DNA from: Streptomyces sp. NBC_00659 | Lineage (GTDB): Bacteria; Actinomycetota; Actinomycetes; Streptomycetales; Streptomycetaceae | Assembly (NCBI RefSeq): GCF_036226925.1 | Contig: NZ_CP109031.1 | Location: forward strand, 7,936,001 to 8,000,000 | Reading direction: 5' to 3' | DNA: 64,000 nt | Part shown: one piece after another, positions 27,464-34,925 of the stretch | How positions within the stretch are numbered: position 1 is the first letter of the stretch | Layout of the letters: each line of letters begins with the position of its first letter | Position numbers and translations under genes: made by a program | The notes under the pieces: generated by a model | Seen by the model: only the letters and a program-made list of their open reading frames with translations | Told to the model about the DNA's origin: nothing | Database searches by the model: none

Positions 27464-28633
27464 TCAAGGGGCCAGGGTGAGGTCACCATGGTTGGACTTG
27501 GCGAGCGACCGCCCGATGACCATGCGCTGAATCTGGTTCGTGCCTTCGAAGATCTGAGTCAATTTGGCCTCACGCATGTACCGTTCGACCGGGAACTCGC
27601 GCGTGTAGCCGACCCCGCCGAGGACCTGCACCGCATCAGTGGTGACACGCATCGCGTTGTCGGTCGCGACGAGCTTCGCGACCGACGCCTCACGGCTGAA
27701 CGGCAGTCCCGCGTCCTTCAGCCGGGCGGCATGGAGGGTCGCAGTACGCGCTGAGAAGACCGCGGCCTCCATGTCGGCGAGCAGGAACGCGACTCCCTGG
27801 TGGTCGATGATGCGTGATCCGAACGTCTCCCGATCGCGTGCATAGGCGATCGCGTGGTCGAGAGCGCCCTGGGCGAGACCGACCGCGACGGCCGCGATAC
27901 CGAGACGGCCGGAATCCAGGCTCGCGAGAGCGATGCGCAGGCCGCCGCCCTCGGCACCGATACGCCGCTCGACCGGGACACGGACGTCCCGGAGGACCAT
28001 GGTCGCCGTCGTGGACCCGGTCAGGCCCATCTTCCGTTCGGGTACATCAGCGGTGAGGCCCTCGGTGCCGGCGGGGATCATGAAGCACGAGATACCCGTG
28101 CGGTCCTCCGAGGTGCGGGCCATGACCTTGTAGTAGTCCGCGTGGCCGCCGTGGGTCGTCCAGGCTTTCGCACCGTTCAGGACGTAGTGATCGCCGTCCA
28201 GACGGGCCCGGGTCCGCAGCGCTGCCGGGTCCGAGCCGGCGTGCGGCTCCGAGAGGCAGTAGGCACCCAGCAACTCGCCACCGAGCATCGCGGGCAGCCA
28301 CTCCTGCTTCTGCTCCTCGGTGCCCATCGTCGCCAGACCGAAACACGACAGCACGTGCACGGAGACACCTACGCCGACCGAAGCCCACACGGACGCGATC
28401 TCTTCGACAACCTGGAGGTACACCTCGTAGGACAGGCCGCTGCCGCCGTACGCCTCGGAGTACGGCAAACCGAGCAGGCCGACGCGTCCGAGGAGCCTGA
28501 ACACGTCACGAGGGAATGCCTCGTTCGCCTCATCGGCATCCGCTCGCGACGCGAGTTCATCGGCCGCCAGCTTCCGGACCAGTCTGATGAGGTCAAGGGA
28601 CTCATCGTTCGGTAGCAGACGACGCGCGCTCAT
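27464..28633 (-). CDS. Acyl-CoA dehydrogenase
   Basis: A 389-residue FAD enzyme that oxidises acyl-CoA to enoyl-CoA in fatty-acid or branched-chain amino-acid catabolism. Features in order are YSEAYGGSGLSYEVYLQVVEE, AYCLSEPHAGSDPAAL (FAD/substrate contact), LNGAKAWTTHGGHAD, RETFGSRIIDHQGVAFLLADM, VQVLGGVGYTREFPVERYMRE and the catalytic-Glu segment QIFEGTNQIQRMVIGRSL. The ATG at 28633 (MSARRLL) was preferred over an upstream ATG at 28711 because GGAAGG precedes it and the family starts near here. It converges with the TetR gene, 27 bp away. Chain-length preference cannot be told. Confidence 0.93.
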   Translation of the reverse strand: MSARRLLPNDESLDLIRLVRKLAADELASRADADEANEAFPRDVFRLLGRVGLLGLPYSEAYGGSGLSYEVYLQVVEEIASVWASVGVGVSVHVLSCFGLATMGTEEQKQEWLPAMLGGELLGAYCLSEPHAGSDPAALRTRARLDGDHYVLNGAKAWTTHGGHADYYKVMARTSEDRTGISCFMIPAGTEGLTADVPERKMGLTGSTTATMVLRDVRVPVERRIGAEGGGLRIALASLDSGRLGIAAVAVGLAQGALDHAIAYARDRETFGSRIIDHQGVAFLLADMEAAVFSARTATLHAARLKDAGLPFSREASVAKLVATDNAMRVTTDAVQVLGGVGYTREFPVERYMREAKLTQIFEGTNQIQRMVIGRSLAKSNHGDLTLAP

Positions 28634-28729
28634 GGCACCTTCCAGCTGTCGGGGCGAAGGTCTTCTTTCTTGCGTGGTCAGGCAGATCAGCCCGGCCGAC
28701 GAGGAGAACACCGTCCTCTTGCCGCACGT

Positions 28730-29204
28730 TCACCCGCTCGCCGTGACCGTGCCACGCGTCACGGTGAACAACCCGCCCGGAGTCCGCACCGTCGGCTTCG
28801 CCGCAACGGCCTTCTTCGAACGGTCTCGGATCACTTCCATCCGGCGGGGCACCACCTTCGGACCAAGCCCCTCCACCGCCTGTCGGCAGCACACCGGACC
28901 GGCGTACCAGGCCAGTACCGCAAGCAGATGTTCCAGAGCCTGGGGGTCCGGCGGATGTCCACCCCGGCGCGGGGCCGGGGACCATGGCGGTGGAGTCGGT
29001 AGGGGGTACCGGCACCGGCTCGATTCGCGGCAGTTCACCGACGACTTCGCGCGCCGTCGAGATACGGGCCGGCTCCTGCTCGCACATCACCGGCCGGACT
29101 GTGATCCGCTCAGCCTCGGCCCCGAGCCGTTCCGCTTCGCTGTGACAGGCGGCCTCCCGCTCCCGAAGCAGCCGCAGCACCTCATCACAGCTCATCCGAC
29201 CCAC
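28730..29204 (-). pseudogene. Coiled-coil/HTH protein, frameshifted (family often found by IS elements)
   Basis: The N-terminal part MGRMSCDEVLRLLREREAAC, then AERLGAEAER and ARISTAREVVGEL is a predicted coiled coil. After a frame change near 28980 the reverse strand continues ALEHLLAVLAWYAGPVCCRQ, AVEGLG, VEVIRDRSKK-like and TPGGLFTVTRG, a winged-helix-like C-terminus. The two parts together match an architecture seen in many short Streptomyces proteins that lie beside transposases. The frame break makes it a probable pseudogene. Family identification is from memory of its pattern, not a search. Confidence 0.5.
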
Positions 29205-29499
29205 CTCCCGCGCCAGCTGATCAACCAGCTATCGCAACGAGACGGGCATCACACCGGACACGGGCGACCTCGCTAACCTCACCCAACGGGGACACGCACC
29301 CGAGGTGAAGAACGTCCCAGGTCGGTCCGGGGTGGCCACGCAGGCTCGCTGACGCGCGCGTCGAAGGAGTCCCGGCGGTGTCGAACTCGTGGTGCGCGGC
29401 TGAGGTGGCTCGATCCACCGTGTCCGGAGACGACGTTCGCCGAGCGGGTCGAGGGGCCGACGGCCCGCAGCATCCGGTGGTACTTGATCGTCAAGGTCG

Positions 29500-29912
29500 T
29501 GGAGGCTCACACCGACGCCGTTCGAGTGGTTCTGTATGCCGAGCGGTGGCTCAAGGCGCGCTGCAACTGCCCGGCGGCACCTTGCGGGAGCGGGATCGGG
29601 GACTCCTCAAGGGTCCGCTGCCTCGCCGGTACCGGCAAACATGTTCGCGCGCTACGCGTTCGGTACCTGGTTGGACCGGGCGTTCCCCACCGCCCGGTTC
29701 GAGCGCTGTACCGATGACGTGGTGGCGCACTGCGCCAGTGAGCGGCAGGCCGGACAAGGGCCGGCCGCGCTGGGAGACAGGCATGATCGTCGGCCTTTGC
29801 GCCGGTCGGCGCGAGGGTGGCGGGCAGGCCGCGCAGGGTGCAGAGCAGGTGCAGGTGCAGGCCGCGGAAGTGCATAGAGTGCGGTGTGGAGGGAGTCCAG
29901 GTCAGGCGTCAC
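29500..29912 (-). mobile_element. IS982-like transposase relic with internal deletion
   Basis: From a GTG at 29912 the reverse strand encodes VTPDLDSLHTALYA, a typical IS982-type start. Within a few codons the sequence switches frame to MHFRGLHLHLLCTLRGLPAT and LAPTGAKADD, which belongs to the central catalytic region of such transposases. The roughly 100 residues between are missing, and the sequence further downstream is unrecognisable. It is a deletion derivative, not mobile by itself. It ends 86 bp before the decarboxylase gene. Confidence 0.55.
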
Positions 29913-29933
29913 AGCCGACTTTTGGACTCCCTC
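29889..29933. promoter_or_regulatory. 11-bp inverted repeat upstream of the decarboxylase gene
   Basis: GAGGGAGTCCA and TGGACTCCCTC form a perfect stem separated by 23 bp, 66 bp before the decarboxylase GTG. It could be an operator, a leader hairpin or an IS end. It overlaps the relic's start codon. Confidence 0.45.
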
Positions 29934-29998
29934 GTCTCATCTCATGCGGGCCGGCAGGCCCTTGGCATCATTCATCCAGTCGGACCGGGAGTTGACAC

Positions 29999-31318
29999 GT
30001 GAAACCTCAGACCACCGACGTGCGCCAGATCGCCGAACCGCGTCGGACGGCCGACCATGGCAGAACCGGCCATCGCGCCCCCACCATGCCGGCCACCGTC
30101 CACGCATCCACCGCGTCCCTCCCCGACCGGCACGACCACCCCGCCCTGCGTGCCGCGCTCGCCGCCGCCATCGAGGACACCATCATCTACGACCTGGACG
30201 GCATCGGCCGCCAGTACGCCGCCCTGTGCGCCGAACTGCCCGGCGTCGCCGTCCGGTTCGCGATGAAGGCCTGTCCGGTGGACGAGGTGCTCGGCCACCT
30301 CGCCCGGCTCGGCTCCGGCTTCGACGCGGCGAGCCCGCAGGAGATCGCCCAGGCGCTGCGCACCGGGGTGGCCCCCCGGCTGGTCCACTACGGCAACACC
30401 GTCAAGTCCGACCGCAACATCGCCGAGGCCTACCAGCTGGGTGTACGCGACTACGCCACCGACTGCCTGGAGGACGTCGGCGCGATCGCCGAACACGCCC
30501 CTGGCTCCCGGGTGTTCTGCCGACTGGCGACCACCGGCGAGGGCGCGCTGTGGGGCCTCAGCCGCAAGTTCGGCTGCTCGCCCGAGGACGCCCTGCGGGT
30601 GCTCGGCGCCGCCCGGAGCGCCGGGCTGGTGCCCTCCGGCCTGTCGGTGCACGTCGGCTCCCAGCAGATGACCACCGAGGCCTGGGTCGCGGCGGTCGAC
30701 TCGCTGGCGGCGGTCCTGGAGGCGCTCAACCGGCGCGGCATCACCCCGGACCGGATCAACCTCGGCGGCGGACTGCCCGCCCTCGGCGTCCTCGACCGGC
30801 GCGGCCGGCCGTTGGAACCGCCGCTGGACAAGATGTTCGTGGTGATCCGCGAGGGCATGGAACGGCTGCGTGCCGTCAACGCCGCCCCGCTGGACTTCCT
30901 GCTGGAGCCCGGTCGCCACCTGGTCGCCGACCACGGAGCGATCCGCGCCCACGTCGCCCGGCTCTCTTCCCGGCATCGGCTCGACGGCACCCGCGAGGAC
31001 TGGCTCTACCTGAGCTGCGGCAAGTTCAACGGCCTCTACGAGATGGACCAGTTGCAGTACCGCCTGGAGTTCCCCACCCGTTCCGGCGGGCAGTTCGTCG
31101 ACGCCATGGTGGCCGGCCCGACCTGCGACAGCGACGACGCGTACGCCCAGGAGGACGGCCTGGTACGGGTCCCGCGCGCGGTCACCTCCGGCGACCCGGT
31201 GTGGGTCCACTCCTGCGGCGCGTACGCCGCCGCCTACGTCACCCGGGGGTTCAACGGCTTCGCGCCGCTGCCGTACACCTGCGTCGGAGGCCCGGCTCCG
31301 GACGGAGGAGGCGCATGA
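29999..31318 (+). CDS. Type III PLP-dependent decarboxylase (ornithine/lysine-like)
   Basis: A 439-residue fold-III (alanine-racemase-type barrel) decarboxylase. The PLP lysine is in FAMKACP (about Lys90). Other features are SGFDAASPQEIAQAL, YGNTVKSDRNI, SVHVGSQQ, LGGGLPALG (phosphate-binding glycines), LEPGRHLVADHG and the C-terminal active-site GPTCDSDD with the Cys used across the dimer interface. This pattern is that of ornithine/lysine/arginine/diaminopimelate decarboxylases; GPTCDSxD favours ornithine/lysine-type. The GTG at 29999 has GGAG 7 bp upstream; an ATG at 30086 is an alternative. It overlaps the next GNAT gene (ATGA). It may make a diamine, or a building block if it belongs to the peptide cluster. 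Confidence 0.85.
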   Translation: MKPQTTDVRQIAEPRRTADHGRTGHRAPTMPATVHASTASLPDRHDHPALRAALAAAIEDTIIYDLDGIGRQYAALCAELPGVAVRFAMKACPVDEVLGHLARLGSGFDAASPQEIAQALRTGVAPRLVHYGNTVKSDRNIAEAYQLGVRDYATDCLEDVGAIAEHAPGSRVFCRLATTGEGALWGLSRKFGCSPEDALRVLGAARSAGLVPSGLSVHVGSQQMTTEAWVAAVDSLAAVLEALNRRGITPDRINLGGGLPALGVLDRRGRPLEPPLDKMFVVIREGMERLRAVNAAPLDFLLEPGRHLVADHGAIRAHVARLSSRHRLDGTREDWLYLSCGKFNGLYEMDQLQYRLEFPTRSGGQFVDAMVAGPTCDSDDAYAQEDGLVRVPRAVTSGDPVWVHSCGAYAAAYVTRGFNGFAPLPYTCVGGPAPDGGGA

Positions 31319-31872
31319 CCGACACCCGGATCCGGCTGTTTCGGGAGGAGGACTGGGACGAGGTGGTCGCGCTGGAGGAACGCGCCTACGCCGCGAGCGG
31401 CCTGTCCGAAGGGCGGGAGGCGCTCCGTTCCCGGCACCGAGCCTCGCCCTCGACCTGCTTCGTACTGGAGCACGCGGGTGGCTTCGGAGGCTATCTGCTC
31501 GCATTGCCGTACCCGCTGTTCCGCTGCCCGGACCTGAGCCTGGCCGAGGAAGGCGCGGCACAGGAGAGCAACGGGGGAAGCAACCTGCACACCCACGACC
31601 TGGCGATCGTCGAGCGGGCGCGCGGCCGGGGTCTGGCCCGCCGGATGCAGCGGCATCTGGAGGAGACCGGGCGGGCGGCCCGCTACCGGACCCTTTCTCT
31701 GGTCGCCGTGCGCGGCTCCGAGGCGCTGTGGTCCCGGCTGGGTTACCGTGCCCGGCCCGAGACCGGGCTGCCCGCGAGCTACGGTGCCGAGGCGGTCTAC
31801 ATGGCGAAGCCGCTGGAACCCGCTGTTACCGGTTCGACCCTCGGATCCTCTCCCGGAGCCGAAGTGGGCTGA
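31315..31872 (+). CDS. GNAT family N-acetyltransferase
   Basis: A 185-residue acetyltransferase overlapping the decarboxylase stop (ATGA), hence co-translated. It starts TRIRLFREEDWDEVVALEE and has the acetyl-CoA loop in ERARGRGLARRMQRHLEETG (R/Q-x-x-G-x-G/A type, here RGRGLA) after HTHDLAIVE. It ends RTLSLVAVRGSEALWSRLGYR. Coupling to a basic amino acid decarboxylase suggests N-acylation of the resulting amine. Some GNATs instead acylate amino acids for peptide assembly. No experimental relation to the NRPS can be inferred from the sequence. Confidence 0.85.
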   Translation: MTDTRIRLFREEDWDEVVALEERAYAASGLSEGREALRSRHRASPSTCFVLEHAGGFGGYLLALPYPLFRCPDLSLAEEGAAQESNGGSNLHTHDLAIVERARGRGLARRMQRHLEETGRAARYRTLSLVAVRGSEALWSRLGYRARPETGLPASYGAEAVYMAKPLEPAVTGSTLGSSPGAEVG

Positions 31873-32036
31873 TGCGGACGTCCTCCGTGTCCGACGAGTT
31901 CCGCCGCTCTCAACTGGCGGTCAAGGCACTGTCCTTCGTCCTCGGGTTCCAGCACGCCACCTGGGTTTTTGGACACTTGCCGAGTCGCGAACGCGTTCAT
32001 CCTGCCCGGACGGGCCGGCCGCAGCAGCACAACTGA
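31872..32036 (+). CDS. 54-residue frame coupled to GNAT gene
   Basis: The ATG at 31872 overlaps the GNAT stop (TGATG). The frame reads RRSQLAVKALSFVLGFQHAT, then WVFGHLPSRERVHP. The hydrophobic middle may be a fragment of a lost transporter or a chance frame. No family recognised. Confidence 0.3.
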   Translation: MRTSSVSDEFRRSQLAVKALSFVLGFQHATWVFGHLPSRERVHPARTGRPQQHN

Positions 32037-32270
32037 TCAAAATGCCGGGGTAATCGCCGGTCTCGGCAGCGGTACCGCCGACGCCACCGCGACCATCAAG
32101 CTCGCGCAGGTCCCCCGCGGCCTGTGCCGGCAGGTGTGGCGCTCGACGGCAACGGCGCCTGGCCCGCCCCCCTCACCTCGGACGACGTCGTGCCTGCGAC
32201 CGCTTCGGCCACAGGCACGGGCGCGGTCAAGGATCCGCTCTGCGCCCCGGAGGAGCAGAGGCCGTGCTCG
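32037..32270. other. Spacer between converging transcripts
   Basis: No recognisable gene. It separates the rightward decarboxylase/GNAT unit from the leftward glutamine-synthetase-like gene. No strong terminator hairpin was found. Confidence 0.4.
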
Positions 32271-33620
32271 TCAGTAGCGCCAGCGGACGGCCTCGATGAC
32301 GTCCGTATCCGTGTGCATCGCGAACAGCTCCGCCTCCGCCCGCCGGACGGCCAGCACGGCCTCGTACAACTCGGGACCGAGGGCCTGCCGCAGCAGTGCG
32401 GACTTCTCGTAGGCGTCGATCGCCTCCGGCAGGCTCGCCGGGAGGCGCTCGGCCGCGCCGAGGGAGGCGGGGTCGCTCGGGGTCTCGGGCGGGAGGGGCA
32501 GGCCGGCGTCCAGGCCGGCGAGTCCGGCGGCCAGCACGCCGCCGATCTCCAGGTACGGGTTGGCGGCGGCGTCGAAGCACTTGAACTCGGCATTGGCCTG
32601 TCCGGCGGCGGAGCCGGTGATCAGGCGCAGCGCCGCCTCACGGTTCTCCAGACCCCAGCAGCGGTAGGCCCCGGCAAAGCGGGAGGGGACCAGCCGCAGG
32701 TAGGAGGCGACGCTGGGCGCGCCGAGGGTGAGCAGGGCGGGCAGCTCGGCCAGTACGCCCGCGAAGAACTGCTCGGCGTCGGGGTGCAGCCCGTGGCGGC
32801 CGGGGCCGCCGTGCCCGAGGTTCCGGCCCTCTCGCCAGAGGCTGAGATGCAGGTGGCCGCCGTTGCCGACCGAGCCCTCGGTGAAGACGGGCGCGTACGA
32901 GACCCGCAGGCCGTGCCGGGCGGAGACGGCCCGGATGGTGTGGCGCACCAGCATCGTGGTGTCGGCCGCCTCGACCGGTCCCTCGGCGGCGACCGAGACC
33001 TCGAACTGCCCGGCGGCGTACTCGGGGTGGAGCTGGAGTACGGCCAACCCCTGGGCGGTGAGGGCGCGCAGCACCTCCCGCAGGTAGTCGGAGTGCTCGA
33101 TGAAACGGGTCATCCCGTACGCGGGCCCGACCGTCGCGGGGGCCTCGGACGGGTCGGCCACCACCCACTCGACCTCGATCCCGGCTCGCACCGACAGCCC
33201 GCGCCGCTCGACGGCCTCGGTGACCTGGCGGGCGAACCGGCGCTGGCAGCCGGGGTGCGGGGTGCCGTCCTGGGTGTAGCGGTCGGCCGGGGCCCAGGCC
33301 CAGCCGGGCTGGGCGGCGAGCGGCGTGAGCCGGTCGAGGTCGGGGACGAGCCGCAGGTCGCCCACCGGGCCGGTACCGGAAGGCGCAGTGGTGATGGAGT
33401 CGTCGACCAGGGCGACGTCGAAGCAGGGTACGGCGCCGACGCCGTACTCGGCGGCGTGTTCGAGCTGGGCGAGCGGGACGGACTTCACCCGGGTCAGCCC
33501 GGCGTTGTCGACCCAGCCGAACACCACCCCGTCGATTCCGTCGGCGGCGAGCTGGGCTTCGGCCGCCCGGGCCTGGGCGGCCCGCTCAGCTCGGGGGTAC
33601 GTGGTGGCCATGCCGATCAT
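32271..33620 (-). CDS. Glutamine synthetase family ligase (non-canonical)
   Basis: A 449-residue member of the glutamine-synthetase fold. Visible are an N-terminal beta-grasp (GIDGVVFGWVDNAGLTRVKSVP), RAGIEVEWVV (metal/Glu site), QLHPEYAAGQFEVSVAAEGP, SYAPVFTEGSVGNGGHLHLSL (catalytic HxH/Glu region), RCWGLENREAALRLI and EFKCFDAAANPYL. It lacks the adenylylation-loop pattern of housekeeping GlnA and resembles GlnA3/FluG-type ligases that join glutamate to amines. Its neighbours, a diamine-forming decarboxylase and an acetyltransferase, fit polyamine or amine conjugation. Start ATG 33620 (MIGMATT); 33611 is an alternative. An IS630 relic lies about 110 bp upstream. Confidence 0.8.
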   Translation of the reverse strand: MIGMATTYPRAERAAQARAAEAQLAADGIDGVVFGWVDNAGLTRVKSVPLAQLEHAAEYGVGAVPCFDVALVDDSITTAPSGTGPVGDLRLVPDLDRLTPLAAQPGWAWAPADRYTQDGTPHPGCQRRFARQVTEAVERRGLSVRAGIEVEWVVADPSEAPATVGPAYGMTRFIEHSDYLREVLRALTAQGLAVLQLHPEYAAGQFEVSVAAEGPVEAADTTMLVRHTIRAVSARHGLRVSYAPVFTEGSVGNGGHLHLSLWREGRNLGHGGPGRHGLHPDAEQFFAGVLAELPALLTLGAPSVASYLRLVPSRFAGAYRCWGLENREAALRLITGSAAGQANAEFKCFDAAANPYLEIGGVLAAGLAGLDAGLPLPPETPSDPASLGAAERLPASLPEAIDAYEKSALLRQALGPELYEAVLAVRRAEAELFAMHTDTDVIEAVRWRY

Positions 33621-33729
33621 GCTGGCGTTCGCGGCAGCCGGTGCGCCAGTGGCCGGCCGGGAGTTCACTCGTCCGTGAACGGTCGGACCTGCGACGTGAC
33701 TCAGGACGCGTGCGCGGGAAGTCTCTCCG

Positions 33730-33990
33730 GTCACTGAGCTTTTCAGGGCGGGCTCGGTGAGGTGAGTCGAGGGGCAGGGCGGTGGCGGTGAGGCAACCGC
33801 CGACAGGTGGGGCCGGAGCTGGATCCTGCGTGACGCGCGGCGGAGTGTGCGGTCGAGGCCGCCGGGTGTGTCGGAGGCGGTGTGGGTCATTGCTCTGCGC
33901 GCGAGTGACCGGACGGCGGCCTCGACCGGGTTCAGGCCGGGCGCGTACGGCGGCGGCCGGACCGCGGTGAGTGCCGGGTCCGGGACGTGC
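33730..33990 (-). mobile_element. IS630 family transposase relic (C-terminal end)
   Basis: The reverse strand reads PPPYAPGLNPVEAAVRSLAR, then RAMTHTASDTPGGLDRTLRR and RIQLRPHL. This is the end of IS630-type transposases (PPYAPxLNPxE...W / RIQxRPHL). A frame change just after leads to GGCLTATALPLD, the usual last residues. The N-terminal DDE part and ends of the element are absent, so it is a fossil. It lies between the ligase gene and the peptide cluster. Confidence 0.75.
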
Positions 33991-34407
33991 GGGCCTTCCG
34001 CGAAGCGGTGCCGGGAGGAGTCGCGCTGTCATTTCCCGCTCGGCGCCGGAGGGTGGCGCGCGAACTCGGAAGTCACCATGAAGCAGATCACCGGTAATAG
34101 GTAAATGAGAAAAGAACTTCGCTCGGTGAGTTCGCCTACTGCAATTCGTAGCGGTCGGAACAGGGATGGCACTCGCATGAGTGAAACCCGCCGAGACCGT
34201 TTGGCCTCGACAGTCATGACTGGGCTACGGTGATCGACGAGCGGACGGTTTACCTCATCGACAAGGAATTCAACCCGGCGGGGAGCCCGGCACGGGATAT
34301 CGAGAATTCCGGAAATGGGTGCTTCCGCCTTCCCCACTGTGTGTGTTCCGGAGTACGCAATGCTCTGGGTCCCCTGTCATACATCTGCGTAGAGAAGTTG
34401 GAGCATC
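33991..34407. other. Intergenic region before the peptide cluster
   Basis: About 420 bp, locally richer in A/T than the surroundings (e.g. 34080-34200), with no frame resembling a known protein. It probably holds the promoter for the DUF5132 and exporter genes. It also marks the left edge of the NRPS cluster, next to the IS630 fossil. Confidence 0.5.
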
Positions 34408-34716
34408 ATGCCGCCCGTCGTTCCGCCGTTCCTGATCGGTCTCATCGTCGCGCCACTGGCCAAGCGTGTCCTCAAGCCACTGATGCGCGGTGTCGTCACG
34501 ACGTCCGTCGGTCTTGTCATGGAGGTGAGGAAAGCGGCCCAAGAGGCCGGAGAGAACATCCACGACCTCGCGGTCGAGGTGGCTGCCGAGATGGTGGCGG
34601 CGCAGATCGCCTCCGGCGACGACCAACGGCCTGCCGAGGGTGCAGCCTCGAACGCCGAGAAGGACGAGGCCAGGACTCCGAAGATCCGCGCGACCGCCGG
34701 TGCCGCGAAGGCGTAG
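34408..34716 (+). CDS. DUF5132 family small protein
   Basis: A 102-residue protein starting MPPVVPPFLIGLIVAPLAKR, then LKPLMRGVVTTSVGLVMEVR, an amphipathic membrane-associated N-terminal half. A helical acidic stretch (AAQEAGENIHDLAVEVAAEM) and a Glu/Ala-rich tail follow. This is the pattern of DUF5132, which in Streptomyces often precedes ABC exporters with an N-terminal metal-binding-like domain, as here. GGAG lies about 6 bp before the ATG. It may be an accessory subunit for the exporter; function is not established. Confidence 0.75.
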   Translation: MPPVVPPFLIGLIVAPLAKRVLKPLMRGVVTTSVGLVMEVRKAAQEAGENIHDLAVEVAAEMVAAQIASGDDQRPAEGAASNAEKDEARTPKIRATAGAAKA

Positions 34717-34925
34717 TGACGCCCTGATGCCCGCCCGCCGCCTGGGCGCGTCTTCCTGCCGACCTCGGAAGACGGGTCCTCGCGGCGGTCGGCCGCAGGC
34801 CTTTCGGCCGTGCTTCTTCCTCCCTCTCGGACTTTCCGCTCCGTCGCAGTGATCCGCCGTGCGCCGAATTCCGTCGCGCCCGTCGACGGATTACCCGTGA
34901 CCTCCGCAAACAGGTGATTGTACGC

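Noticed and set aside
34029..34337. 102-residue reverse ORF in the region before DUF5132
   Set aside because: No family pattern, poor codon-position bias and no ribosome site; it is more likely promoter DNA.
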